A stretch of 64,000 nt of DNA from Impatiens glandulifera (Eukaryota; Streptophyta; Magnoliopsida; Ericales; Balsaminaceae): the NCBI RefSeq assembly GCF_907164915.1, contig NC_061866.1, positions 39,434,320 to 39,498,319 on the forward strand, given 5' to 3'. The position numbers and the translations under genes are program-made. Shown piece by piece: positions 23,846-36,837 of this stretch (position 1 is the stretch's first letter; each line of letters starts with the position of its first letter). A model generated the notes under the pieces. It saw only the letters and a program-made list of their open reading frames with translations, was not told where the DNA came from and ran no database searches.

Positions 23846-24639
23846 TATAAATGAATAGCAACAATCATCCATTAAAGAAATTTTAAAAGACAATTTAAAG
23901 AACCATAAATCACACAACCACAATAAAAGCAAAACAATGCAAATTTTATTAAGAATTGAAGGAAATTGAGAAAAGGATAAAGATTCTTACAAATATTCTT
24001 GGAATTTTGAAAATACCAAATCTAAGAAATACAAAACCAAAATTTGGAACTTACTAACAAGATAGATTTTCGGTTTTGAAGAGATTAAAAAATCAAGAGG
24101 GTTTGCCTAGGTATAAAGTGAAGTTCTCTAGATTTTGGCTATTGAAGAGGTGCTTAAGGTCTTGTAGAATGGGTACCTTAAACAATGACATGGGGTGGAT
24201 ATATTTATAAGATAGGTCAAGGAAACTCTAGGGCCAAGCTCATGCTAACTTCCTTTACCTATTCTTGAGGAGGTTATCTAAGACTTCTTCTAAGTTGAGA
24301 ACTCTCCAAGGACTAGATTTTGAATTTTAATTCAAGTTGGCCCCAGTTAGACTTTGGCGTGACCAAGTCTTGGAACATTTATTGAAGACCAAGTCAAAGG
24401 GCATCCAATTCTTGAATTCTTGGTCGAGCTCTCGGACTCTAGACCGGGCTTTCAAATTCTTTTGTTTCAAAATTCATCCCTCGATTTCAAAAAACTACTA
24501 AATGAAAAAAAAAATTATAAAATCAAATCAGGTCAAGAATCAATTATAACTAACTACTAATTAAAAGAAAAAGACTTTTAGTTTCTTTCTAAAACAAATA
24601 CAACAAATTTATTTTTAGGAAAAATCAAGTAAACATTAG
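23846..24639. other. Non-coding spacer between gag relic and LTR-like sequence
   Basis: No frame, terminal repeat or RNA signature recognised; probably more retroelement debris. Confidence 0.35.
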
Positions 24640-25429
24640 TGTAACCCCTGAAAAACTCTTTGGTATCTAGAGCAAACTCGAAGTTCGAGAAATTTTAACA
24701 TCGGTTTGCGTGTCAAAAATCTTCTTTAAAATAAAATATTATTTTTAAAAGATTTTTAAATGATTCCTGACCGCTTTAAAATTAATTATAAGAATATTAT
24801 CTAGAAATTTGCATTTAATCAAATGATAATTTGATTTTCTAGAAATCCATTGTTTAAATTAATTAAAAATAATTAATTTAAATAAGATTATTTATTTAAA
24901 AATAGAGTCGCCAATTGATTTTTAAAAATCAATAAAAATGGCATACGTATACAAACGTGTTGGCCATATGTTCTTTTAGTTCGTAGTTTAGTGATACTCG
25001 AAAAAGGGCTTTCGTGCTTCATTCTCCGTACCCGTTTAAAAAACAGTCTTTACTTATAAATTTGGCTTTTGAAAATCGGTTTGTATAATGTTTATTTTTA
25101 CCGATTATTCTTTTGGTCCTAAGCATGCATACGATTTGTGCGTTATTTAAAAAATTGTAAAAACAATTATTTAAATGCTAATACATGTTGATGATGATAA
25201 CTTAGGGAGGAAAACACTTGAAGAACATTAGTCATTTAAATACATTAGGGTTTAAACATAAATCTCAAACAAGCCATTATCAATATATATTTTGTGGAAA
25301 TATCCCAAAAATATTTTGAAATCATTTTCTAATTTTTTCTGGGATTTTTAGAAAATGGTTTGATGTTCCAAAATTACAAAAATAATTTTGGAATTTTGAA
25401 AAGGGAACCAAACAGGCCTTAGGATCAGT

Positions 25430-25865
25430 GTTCTAAGCCTTGGGTTCATTTTCATTGGTCGGGGTCGAGGACCCTCAGTCGGACCCATCGGTTCGGGCTA
25501 AGAAGCCTTAGTCGAAGTGCTAAGGACTATCGGTCCTTAGCTGGGATTATAGGTCGGGTGTACAAACCGCTGTCCTAGGTTATCCCTGAGCTAATTTTAT
25601 CGGTCCAAGGTTTGGGGATTCTCGATCGAGGTCGAGATTCCTCGGTCTTAGGTGACCTCTTGGTCCTAAGTGGAAGCCATCAGTCTTAGGTTCAGAGTTC
25701 TCAGTCCTAGGTCTGACCTCTCGGTCGGATATAAAAATACTCAGTGGACCTCTTGGTTCTAGCTGGAGAACATCGATTAGACCTCTCGGTCTTGGCTAAC
25801 AAGCCTTGGTCGGACCTCTCGGTCATAGGTTAGGTTTTCTCGGTTGGACCTACCATCCTAAAGAA
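25430..25865. repeat. Degenerate GC-richer minisatellite (ctcggtc/cctagg motifs)
   Basis: About 15-20 imperfect copies of short motifs such as gacctctcggtc and ggtcctaggt, spaced roughly 25-40 bp, in otherwise AT-rich DNA. Lies inside the LTR-like host of the LINE. Confidence 0.55.
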
Positions 25866-25999
25866 CATCAAAATTGCAAGTTTTATAATTTTGATGAGGG
25901 CTTGGAATCTTCAATTCAAGGGCCTGGGTAACTTCACAAAACTCTCAGGAACATTTAAAATATTATCCCAATGTATCAATCGACTTGGGTGATAATCAA

Positions 26000-26016
26000 T
26001 TTGTTGAAAATAATTT
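26000..26016. repeat. Target-site duplication of the LINE, left copy
   Basis: tttgttgaaaataattt, identical to 32546-32562. Confidence 0.9.
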
Positions 26017-26369
26017 ATTTTTTTTGGAAAACGACTTAGTGCAATTTCATTAAAAAAAACCCAGAAGAGAGAAAAAAATACAAAAGTTTAATATCAGATC
26101 TAGACAATTTCTAGATTTGACAATAAAATAATAATTGAATTACAGACAACAACAACAACAATCAATTAGCGCCTATAGCATTTTTACTTTGATTCTACTA
26201 TGACATTCTCAAACGAAATATTCCATATCTGACAGATCTTTTTATTCTCTTCATTCTTTTCGATTCTTCTCCAGGATTGAATGAGTTCATTTCCATCTGA
26301 AGTTATATCTCCCCAAATATCTTCAACAGTTCTACTTCTTCCACTGTGAGTTCTTGAATTTCTTTCTTT

Positions 26370-29300
26370 CTAGATATTATAAATTACTGTTCCAAAGTAG
26401 CATTTCAGCATACTTACATAGAAGGATCTTCCTTTTACTTTATTTTTCATCCACTCTTGGATTTCTTTCCATGTTCTTGGAAAGTTGATGATGTTCATGT
26501 TTATAACATACCTCCTCCAAATTTGTATTACAAAAGAGCATTCCCCAAATAAATGGTTTATATTTTCCTCAACTCTCAAACATAGGACACAGTTGATATT
26601 ATGAATGTTTATATATTTCCGAATTCTGTCTTTTGTTGTCAACATTTTCATGTATACCAACTAGAGAATAAATTAGTGACGAGAAATAATCTTTGGAGAC
26701 CATACCACATTATGTCAATCTACATTCTGTCCTCTTGTTCTAATTATTTCTCATGCCTTTCTTGTAATTACTTCTCGTTGCTTTCTGTTTTCCAGCATAT
26801 TTCATCATTTTTTTCATTGAATTGCTTCTATCTCATTAGGTTTAGGATTCTATCACCTTTTAGAATACGCCTCAGAAGTGAATCACATTTACCTTGCATT
26901 TCTTCTTTGAATATAATGGGAATATCATCCGGCCAAAGATCATGTCAGAATAGTACCCCTCTTCCATTTCTAATTGTGGTTTGCATCACACATTTTTTCT
27001 TGTTTTTAGGATCTTCTTCAATGACCATGACATACTTTCATTGATGCTTCGTGTCCAGATACTCTGCTCTTTTTTCATAAATCTTGTATGTACCCATTTG
27101 ACCCATAGGGAGTCCGCTTTCTTCTCCAACTCCCATAAGCTCATATTGGTGAGGGCTTTGTTCCATTCAACACAACTTTTTATTCCTAGTTCGCCTTCTT
27201 CTATGGGAGTGCAAACATCCTCCCATTTGACTTTTTTGCCTCATCTGTCTTGTGTTTCCCAGATGTAATCTCTCATGATTCTATCGAGTTCAGTCATTAC
27301 TTTCTTTGGGATGACTATTTGTTGTGCCTAGTAGCCAATAATTCCAAAGATGACTCTTTTAACGAGCTTGATTCTACCTACATAAGATAGTTTTTTCATG
27401 GCCAAACCCAAGACATAATTTCTAACCTTTTCTACCCGTTGTCTAAAGTGATTATATCGGAGTTGTTTTGATGACAAGGGTACTCCAAGGTATTTCACTA
27501 GTAGTTCACCTTCCTTGATTCCCATAATATTGAATATGTTTTCCTTCATTTCTTCATTAACCCTCCATAGAAAGTCGGCCTTTTGTCCTCATTAATGTAT
27601 AAACCCGTAATACTCGAAAAGATTGTTAAAGCTTTTTTGATTATACTAACAGATTCAACATCCGAATAAGCTATAAAAAAATAGATCATCTACAAAACAT
27701 ATATGGGTTATTGCTTCTTCTTTGCAGTACAGGTGAAATTTAAAATGATGACTTCTCATCATAAGTATTTTAAAAATGTAGTCAAGAATTTCCATTATTA
27801 AGACGAATAGGTAAGGAGATATAAGGTCTCATTGCCTTACTCCCCTTTCACCCTTGAAAAAGTCTCCATGAATACCATTCACGCTCACAACAAAGTGAGG
27901 AGTGGAAACACATTGCATAATTCAATCAATGAAAATGATTGGAAAACTTGCAGCAAAGAGGAATTCATGGATTGATTCCCATTTGATCGAGTCAAAAACT
28001 TTTCTAATGTCAATTTTGAAAGTCACACGTGGCGATATGTTTTTCTTTCCATATCCATTCAATAAGCTCTACATGAGTAGAATGTTATGGAAAATATATC
28101 GTTTAGGAATAAATGTTTATTGCCATAATCCTACAAGCTTATCAATAACTCTTTTTCAAATGTTGCGAAAGAATTTTGTAAATAACATTGCAGCATGAAA
28201 TAGGACGAAAGTCCTGAATTTTTTTCCAAAATTGAATTCTTAGGATTCAAATTCAACACTATGACGTTCCATTGCTTCAACATTTTCCTATTTTAGAAGA
28301 ATTCCAAAACCCCTTCGCTTACATATTTATCCACTATTTCCCAGTTTACTTTGAAGAAATTCGCGTTGAAACCATCTGGCCCTAGGCTTTTATCCCCTTT
28401 CATCGAAAACACTACTTTTCTGACTTCTTCCATACTAACTCTTGTAATCAATTAGTTACCACTTTCTTCATTGATTTTATTTTGCACAATTTGTTGAAGC
28501 AATCTTCGGATGTCCTCTATTATTGTGCTCGTTTTTGTTCCAATTAGCTCTTTGTAGAAATTTATCGATTCCTCGTGAACTGTCTTTTGTCCCTATAAAA
28601 CATCTTCATTTGAGTTTGTGATCCTTATGACCTGATTTCTGAAACTCCTTGATGAATATTTTTTATAGAAGAAAGAAATATTCTTGTCTCCTAATGAAAA
28701 CCAATTTTCTTTAGATTTTTTCTTAGCAAAGCTTTCCTATTTAGAATAGAGGTCTCTGAATCGCGTAAGAGCCTCTTTTTCCCCTTCCTTATTATAAGGT
28801 AGATTCGGGGCTCTTAGTGCCTTGCTTTGTATTTCCTCCAGTTTTGTTCTAGCTTCCTCTACAATTTTAGAAATCCCACTATATTTTTTCTAGTCTAGCT
28901 TATTCAGCTTTCCTTTCAGTAATCTTAGTTTCTCACAAACTCTGAACATCTTTGTTTAATTAATTTTGATGTTCCAAGTTTCATTAAAGATTTCATTAAA
29001 TTCTTCATCTTTCATCCAGAAGTTGAAGAACTTAATGGGTCTTTTCTGTTTTTTCTCCCTCTCCTAAAAGAATTTCAAAGGGTAGTGATCAGAGATATCT
29101 GGCTGCAAAACCTAGATTTGGCTTCTTGGGTAAAACTCCACCCATTTTTCATTTACTAGGCCTCTATCAATTCTACTCTTTCTCATGTTGTCTTCTCCTC
29201 TTGAAGTTGACCATGAAAATAGATTACCCGAGGAAGGCGGTTCAATGCAGCTTATGTCTCGAATGCATTCATTGAAATCTTGCATGTCTTGTGTTATGTC

Positions 29301-29500
29301 TGTCTAAGGCTCCCTTTCATTCTTAAATCTTGTAACATTAAAATCTCCCATAATAACCCACGATTCGTCGTCTGTAATGCTTCTTCTCAAATCATTCCAA
29401 AGTGTTTTCATCTCTGTCCCAGAGTTGCTTGCATAGACTACCACAAAGAAGATTTTTACTCTTGTCACTAGATTGATAACCTCTGACAAAATAACTTGTT
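26370..29500 (-). pseudogene. LINE ORF2 pseudogene: EEP endonuclease, reverse transcriptase, zf-RVT
   Basis: In order on the minus strand: endonuclease motif WVIMGDFNVTRF (29489-29304), a palm motif THICFVDDL with FVDD at 27696-27685, the C-terminal RT segment LLVKYLGVPLSSKQL (27549-27328), and a zinc-binding region CVLCLRVEENINHLFGEC (26660-26370). Many stops and frameshifts separate these pieces, so no polyprotein can be made. Confidence 0.8.
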
Positions 29501-30199
29501 CTCTTTCAAAAAAAATCTTGATTTCAACCCTTCTTTTATCTCATCCTACCCAGATTATGTTTTAACCCCATCAGAGTTATGAATAAATTATCATTTTTCT
29601 TTGAAGCAACCCTGTACAACGTTCTTTATTTGACTTTGTCTGACTTTTGTTTCAATAATTCCAAATACTGTGATTTCATTCCTTTCTACTATTCTTCTAA
29701 CCTCTCTTCTCTTTATAGGGTCATTTAACCCTCTAATATTCTATGTCATTAAGTTCATTAATGAAAAGAAGATGTTCCAACTTTTCTTCCCATTCTTTTA
29801 CCTTTTCTTCCTTTCTGTTTTTCCCATATAGCAGGGCTATAAGGAATTGTATTTTCCTTTATTTGCTTACCTTTCTGTTTTGGGATTTTCGTGTTTCTCT
29901 GATAAATTTTCTTTTGAATTGAAGATTGCATAGTTTCACCTAATTCAGTTGCCTCTGTTTTCTCTTTCCCATTTCCTTCTCACTTCCCCTTTCTTGCTTT
30001 CTCCCACGCTTTCCCTTTCCACAACCTCTTCGGTATTGATTCTTGCATTTGGGTCAAGTTTCTTTGTTACCTCTTCATTCTTAGACTTTGATTCTGAATC
30101 TCTTATCACTCTATCTTCCTTCTCATGTTTTTCAAAATCTTGTTCTGAATTTCCCTACTTATTTTGGTCCTTCTACTTACTCAATACTAATTCTTTAGT

Positions 30200-32100
30200 A
30201 ACCTCTTTCTACCTTTCATTCTCAGCCTTTTCTTTTTCTTTTTCCAACCTTTCTTGTTCTTCTTTCTGTTTTTTTGTCTCTTGCTCGATCTTCTTCTTCC
30301 TTTCTTCTTCAATCTTTTTCGGGCACTTGTAACAGATATGTTCGAATGTGTTACAGTCAAAGCATCTATTAGACATCCACTCATATGAGATTCTCATAAT
30401 TGTGGGTACGCCTTTTCTGTCTGTTACCGTCATCTAGTATGAAAGATTTGATCTCGGGTGTATCTCAATGCACATCCTAACATAAGTCATATGCTCACCT
30501 TTTTTTGTAGTTGGGTCCATGTATATTGGACTCCTCAATAGGCTCGCAAAGTGACTTGATGTTTCAGGATTATACATGTGGGGAGGGATGTTGCGCAATT
30601 GGAACCAGATTTATGCAGTTTCTTTGGGTTTGCTGAAGAGGTTCATACCTTATACTCATTCTTCGAGTTTCATGCAGTTTTTCTCAACAAATGTGTGCAC
30701 GTTGATCAGAATACTTTCGAGATTTGATCCTTCTTTGAATATGAGAAAGTACAAGTTATGAATGTTTGATGTTACCTAGTCTAGACCATTTTCCCCCATT
30801 GTTCCATTAGGATTTTTTGGTTACTAGAAATGGCACCTTGTTTATTCCAATGAAGTTGCCCACTATGACATTCTTCCATGACTTTACATAGCTTTCATCA
30901 ACTTCTTGGGGGTAGTTTGAATTCAAACGGGGAACCGGTAATTTCAACCTTTGGCTTAAATGTTCCAAGGAAAAATTTTCCCCTTTCTTGAACTGGGTTA
31001 TCAGCTTTTGTTTCTCCTTTGTTCTTCTGCCCTGCATTCTGTTTTTATTGTTCATTCTGCTCGTTACTTTGATTTTTCCTATTTTCAGATCTTTACTCTA
31101 CTTTTGCTCTGTTTTCTAATCTTTCCCTTGAGTTTTGCTCTGTTCTTTAGCTTTCTTCCAAACCTGGTCTACATTCCAATTAGAATTGTTCTTGATGAAG
31201 TAGACTCTGATTTTGGGACATTTAGAGAGCTCTCTCAAAATTTCAACAGACCAACTCACAATAGTATCGTATTCCTCGTTTTTTAGGAGATTTTAGTCTT
31301 GCAGGTAATGCAGGTGGAGTTGTTCTGTGTACTATTGGATTTTCTCTTTGCTTAAAATGATTTGTTCTTTCTTGCCCAGTATCTATAATTTCGTTATCTG
31401 ATTTCTAAGCCCTTTCAAGTTGGCCCTTTCATTAAAACCGACCCTCCATTTCCTCGGGTCTGTTTCTTTACCCAATGCTTTCGCTGCCGTTCTCTGCATT
31501 TTTCCTGTTTCGCACAGATTTTTTGCATTAATTCTTTCTCTTTTCAATTCTTTCTGGATTACTTTCCCCGCTTCTTCATCTGAGTTAGGTATCTCAATAG
31601 TCTCAAGTTGAATTTGATTCACATTGGAATCCGAGTTAATAACATGTGTATTTTTATTTCCTAGACTATTTTCAGAACTACTCTATTTTTTCCTAGAGCA
31701 TGTCCTAGACTATCACAATCTAAGCTATTAGCATGTATTCTACTAACTGTTCTATTATCATTTGCATTCATCTCATGAGTGTTATTGGGATTGGTAGAAA
31801 ACATACATGACGTGTTGACTGTAAAGTCCTCATCATTTCTCTTACTCACGTTAGTCTGATTTCCACCTTTTCCTCCTTGGCTTTGCGGATCTATGATTTT
31901 TAAGGAGGATATTCGTGAGATTCTCTCCTGAGCCTTTGTGGAGGTTAGTTGCATTCGAATTTTCTGTCTTAGAATTAGGGGAGCAGGTGTTGGATTCACC
32001 CATTACCCGATTAAGAGAGTTGGTCAGGCTTGTACTAACTGTTGACAAAGAGGGAATTTCTCGTATTGCTAAAGCTACGATATTTTCAAAAGTCATATTT
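30200..32100 (-). pseudogene. LINE ORF1 pseudogene: DUF4283-like region and CCHC knuckle
   Basis: Minus-strand pieces: 31999-31661 and 31622-31383 (charged N-terminal part), 31055-30807 with SWKNVIVGNFIGINKVPF, and 30433-30209 with knuckle CFDCNTFEHICYKC followed by a long Lys/Glu tail. This is the nucleic-acid-binding ORF1 of plant L1 elements. The pieces are in different frames. Confidence 0.75.
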
Positions 32101-32545
32101 AAAGTGGTCGACACGGATGGATTCGTGTCAGCGAAGCTTTTAATAACTTTACAGTACACATAGATTTGAAATTTGTAGAATTTCAAGGAAATTGATTCCT
32201 AATATACTATAGTATTGACCGAGAATGGTATCAATTGTCAATCGAGAGTAATCGATGAGGAGATTTAGTAATTTTCTGCGAAAAGATGACCCTTCCGACC
32301 GAGAGATGAAATCTCGACGCACACGGCACACGGATCGCACATATCGCACATATGACACAATTCACATGACAACGAACGTTGTGTGATTTCTTTGCGATTG
32401 CGACTGAAGGTTTCTTCAACGACGATTATTACCACAACAATATTGTCGGCATATCGCGGCGCACACGACACACTAATCGCACAGATCGCACAGTTCGCAC
32501 TTCACTTAGGGTTTTGTCTTCCTGATAGTGTCAAAATCTTTACTT

Positions 32546-32562
32546 TTTGTTGAAAATAATTT
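32546..32562. repeat. Target-site duplication of the LINE, right copy
   Basis: Identical to 26000-26016. Confidence 0.9.
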
Positions 32563-34692
32563 GTAGCCAAAAATCAGGTTTTTGGTTTTAAAGTTGTTTT
32601 GAAGTGTAAGGAGCGAGCCAATAACTTCCTTATACTCCATATACTTAATTGGTACAAAAACAAGAGCACTAGTTGTTCGTTTGGACAATTTCAAGACTAA
32701 AAAACATCAATTATTTTGAAAATTTTATTTTTGATAAAACATGATCCAAACAGTTGCCCAACATTATTACAATCATGATGAGAAGTTTTCTGGGCTGTGA
32801 TCCTCAAGGATTAGCCCAAGAACAACAAACCCATATTTTTGATTTCTTAAATTTAAATTTGGGTTTTTCTTTTTAAGACCGATTGATTAGTTCTAGCTTT
32901 CACAAAATCTCATAAATGATCATAAGATCGATTTCTAATCATCAAATTCAAGAATAAGACAATATACAAGCTTATGAAACTGAAATATAAAAATTTCAAT
33001 TTCAAACTAGAAGTATGAACTAAAGGATGATTAGAAACTTACCAAGTATTGGAGAACACTCCTTAGACCTTAGGGAAGCTTTTGAGATGTCTGGATCCAA
33101 ATTTTAGAACCTCATACAGAAAATTCGAAAAATCTAAAGCTTTGAACTTCAATGGCAGAGTTTTGATTCTTTTGATTTGAGGCTTGAGATGTTATCTCTT
33201 GCCTTTAGAAGTATTGATGGAGGCTATTATCCCACTTGCTGGAATAGGGATCGAATTAGTGGAAAAGTCATAAATGGTGTTTTTGTTGTTCTTCATCCCA
33301 CTTGCTGGAAAAGGGATGAATTATCCCCATTAATGTAGAGAAAATGATCATCGTGGTAGGGTGATCATTTCACCCTTCGAATTAGCCGATTGGTTGTTTG
33401 TGGAGAAAGTTTTATCTTTTAAAAATCAAAGATGGGACTTCATGCTTATCTTTCTAGAGATTGTGATGAAGGAGACGGTGGAAGCCAAAACAACGTCGTT
33501 TCGAGGCTATCTGGTGAACGTGGGATGCACCATTGGCGTTCCATCAAGTCGCGGGCATTCCGTTGCGTTTTGATGGACGGAGCTAACGTCCGCATTAGCT
33601 GATCCTATGCATCTCGGGCACGTGCATCTCTGACTACAACGGGCTACTCGCGCGTGTCTGGGCGTTAGATGAAAATACAGTGCTGATCCAATAGGTGCGG
33701 TCGTGGTTGTAGCTTTATCTCCTGATTTTAGCTACACCCGATTACTGATTTTATTTTTTATTTTAAAACCTTAAGAGTTTGTTTGAAATTGATTTTTCTT
33801 TCACCATTTGGGCTTTAATTTTGATCCTTTTAAATACACAAAATATTAAAATAAATATGGCAAATATTTTACCATTTTATTTTATTTCATATTTCAGGGT
33901 TAAATAAATAATTTTTCATCCTTAATTATTTATTTTAATCCCTTGATTTTTTATAAAATTAATTTAAAATAAAATAAGTACAACATTTATCTCAAATAAT
34001 TTTATTTTTTATTTTGAAAATTTTCCATAATTAATTGGTTTTTAATTATTCCAATAATTAATCTAATTAATTATTTAATTAAGTTTTGGCGTTGAATTTA
34101 ATTATTTTGATTTTATTTATTTAAAAATAAATCAAAATAATTATTTTAATATAATAAATTAATGTTTAGATTTTGAGTGCTTACCATTAGTTTTATAAAA
34201 TTAGTTGGTTGGTTTAACTCTTCTTTATTTTATTTAAAAAGAATAAAACTTAGTCTTATTCTCCTATATCTTTTATAATTTTTTCAAGTGATTAACAATT
34301 AACCCCAATATAAATCATTTAATTTAAAAAATGAAAGACCAAGTCAACTTTTATTAAAATCAACTTAAACTAAGGATTTCATTTTTTCTTCTTTTCTTAA
34401 AATCTGTTTTAACAATTAAAGACAATTTTTACAATAACTAATTAAGTGTCTTAAAAAGATATTAAGTATAATAATATCACAAATTATTTCAATTTAGACT
34501 ATTATTACCTTATTTTATTAAAAGTCCGAAATCGATTATTTTTTAAATCTAATTGACACATCAATTTCTCAAAAAGTAATTGTGCATTTATTAATCCGTG
34601 CAATGAACTCGTAAATGGATTTTTATAACAATAAGTCCGAGATTTATTAAAAATATAATTATATAATTGGAGAGTGAAAATGAGTGTCTACA

Positions 34693-35529
34693 ATATATAT
34701 ATTAACCACTAAAAAAAGTGACATGTCGTTAAATTAGTGACGTGTATTTTTTTATTTTTTATAAATAATGTCACATAGATATTAAGTTAACCGTGTTAGA
34801 AAACAAAAATTCATCCTTATATAATTTAATAATAAAAAAACTCAAATTGTGATATTTAAAAGAAGATGCTCGAAATCCAAATTGATTTCAGTAAGGAGCC
34901 TCAATTTTATAATTTGGTTATTTAAAATTATTTATCATTTATATAATTTTAAAAATTTTAAAAAAATATATATTTATATATAATTAAATATAAAAATAAT
35001 TTTAAAAATAATGAGATAAACAAAATGGAAGTCAGGTTAATTTTCTACATTATAAAATCATAATTACAAAACCAATTAGATGAATTTATTTATTTGAATT
35101 AGTAATATTTTATAAACGCATAAAATCTTTGGATTATAAATTTAAAATAAGAGTTTAATTAGTTTAAGGAACCATTTAGTTGTTCTTTAATTTGCTTTAA
35201 GATTTTGGCGAGTGGTTCTTTATTAAAATGAGATACGACTTGATTTGAATGACAATGTGGATTAGGAATGTCAACTGGTACCTTACACGTTGGATAGTAT
35301 TATACACGACTTCGTACTCGAGTTTAACGTAGGTATTCATTCCCTGATGTATGCCTCATATTTAATCCTCATCCCCGATAACATAGATGCCCAATCTCGA
35401 ATGGGTATTTGATATTCTTACATTTTTCTCTTCAATAATGCTTGTCAATTTAGAACAAGAACAAAAAAAACTATTTATATGTATCATATATATATATATG
35501 AATATAATATTATCAGCTATTTTTATGTA
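34693..35529. other. AT-rich intergenic DNA
   Basis: No gene or clear element to about 35250. From 35258 onward the sequence resembles the ends of the hAT-like family at 35918 (gtaccttacacg, tgcccaatctcg), but boundaries are not resolved. Confidence 0.4.
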
Positions 35530-35711
35530 GAGAAATGATAGAGAACGGTAAAATATTGACATGAAAATATAAGGAAATGATGTGTCATCCCTTGAGTGGA
35601 TTGAAAATTTAATAGGAGAGAGAATTTTTAGATTTTCAATCTAGTTAAGGGATGACACATCATTTCTCTACACTTTCTTGTCATTATTTTTTCCGGTCTC
35701 TATCATTTCTC
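35530..35711. mobile_element. Mutator-type MITE with 9-bp target duplication
   Basis: A 182-bp foldback: terminal inverted repeats of about 80 bp starting gagaaatgatagaga, with roughly 85-90% match, around a short loop. Flanked by identical 9-mers TTTTATGTA at 35521-35529 and 35712-35720, the duplication length of Mutator-like transposases. Confidence 0.88.
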
Positions 35712-36329
35712 TTTTATGTACAAGTCGGGTATGAGTTTCTTAGACATTATCAATCACTACTTTTTTCTAAACCTAAACTCTGATAGGTATTTCAAATATA
35801 CTCAGATTTTATTCCTAGCCTCAACTCTATTTGAATTATTTATCTTCGACCCTATTCTCCGATCCAATAAGTGAAATACATACAAGAATAATTAGAGGGA
35901 CAATTGGCCATTTCATCTAGGGAAGGTAATGGGTACCCTACCCGTCGGGTAGTAAAGTACCCATTCCAGATTTTCATTTTACTACACGATTCCAACCCTA
36001 AACCCGACGGGTATCTCTATTTGTATCTCATCCCCGATTCGCCAGGTACCCCATTATTCGATTAAAATAAGAATTTATATTTATTATTTATACTAAATAT
36101 TAAAAATGAAAATATAATTACCACAATTATGTTGTAAAAGCTGAAAAATATAATAACTTTGTTGTTATTACATATTGGAGTTCAACAAAAATGAGAGAGA
36201 GAGAGCGGAGAAAGTTAAAAGATTGTTGAACTTGAAAATAAAAAGTGAAGAGTGAAAAAAGAGAAATAAAACATTCTGTTATAAAAAAAGTGAAGATTAA
36301 GAGTTATGGGAAAGAGAAATTAAAATTAA

Positions 36330-36782
36330 CTAGCATTTAGCCCGTGCATTTGCACGAGTAATAATATAAAAAATCGTGAAAAAATTTACGGATAACATTT
36401 TTAATTTTATTTTTAACCGTTTTAAGTTTATGGGTGGGTCAACCCACAATCCGACCCAAGTATCCATTTACTCAACATCATTATATATTAGTTAGTTAAA
36501 AAGTTGAACTTATATTAATATTAAAACGTCTCGCGTTTATCAAATTTGGTGTTGAATTTAAAATATAAAGTCTTAATAGCCTAGTTGGTTAAAGAGTTGT
36601 ACTTGTTTTGTTAGGTTGCAAATTCGAAACATACCTCTAGCATTTTTAATTTTATTTTTAACCGTTTTAAATTTAAATGCGTGTCAACCCACAATCCGAC
36701 CAAAGTATTCAAATTAACCACAACTCTCGACACGGCAATCCGGACACTTTAAAAATTAAGCATTATTATATATATATATAGA
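36330..36782 (-). mobile_element. Short non-autonomous Helitron
   Basis: The minus strand begins with TC (TCTATATATATA, at 36782) preceded by A, and ends CTAG (36333-36330) followed by T. A hairpin cgtgcaaatgcacg ends 8-10 bases before the CTAG. These are the Helitron rules: A|TC...hairpin-CTRR|T. It is 453 bp and non-coding, with a tRNA-like box A/box B pair inside. Confidence 0.75.
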
Positions 36783-36837
36783 TGATGTTGGAGTGGAGTG
36801 TGAGTATAGATAACATAAATAATATATTTATTGTAAA

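Larger units (their letters stand above)
26017..32545 (-). mobile_element. L1-type LINE, near full length, with 17-bp target duplication
   Basis: On the minus strand: GC-richer 5' UTR (32545-32150), ORF1 (about 32100-30200), ORF2 with endonuclease, reverse transcriptase and zinc-binding C-terminus (about 29500-26370), and a 3' end with A-run at 26030-26017. The identical 17-bp repeats outside both ends mark a complete insertion by target-primed reverse transcription. All coding parts are interrupted by stops and frameshifts. No RNase H domain was seen after the reverse transcriptase. Confidence 0.9.
24640..34692 (-). mobile_element. Old LTR-like sequence split by a LINE
   Basis: The minus strand begins TGTAGACACTC at 34692, a start common to plant Ty3/gypsy LTRs. 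It has ttggcgactct near 24920, typical of sequence near the LTR-internal junction of such elements. With the LINE (26017-32545) and one duplicated target removed, the host sequence is about 3.5 kb. The left boundary (24640 or about 24925) and a target duplication are not resolved. Confidence 0.4.

Noticed and set aside
29949..30332. Ser/Phe-rich 127-codon plus-strand frame
   Set aside because: Antisense of the Lys/Glu-rich tail of LINE ORF1.
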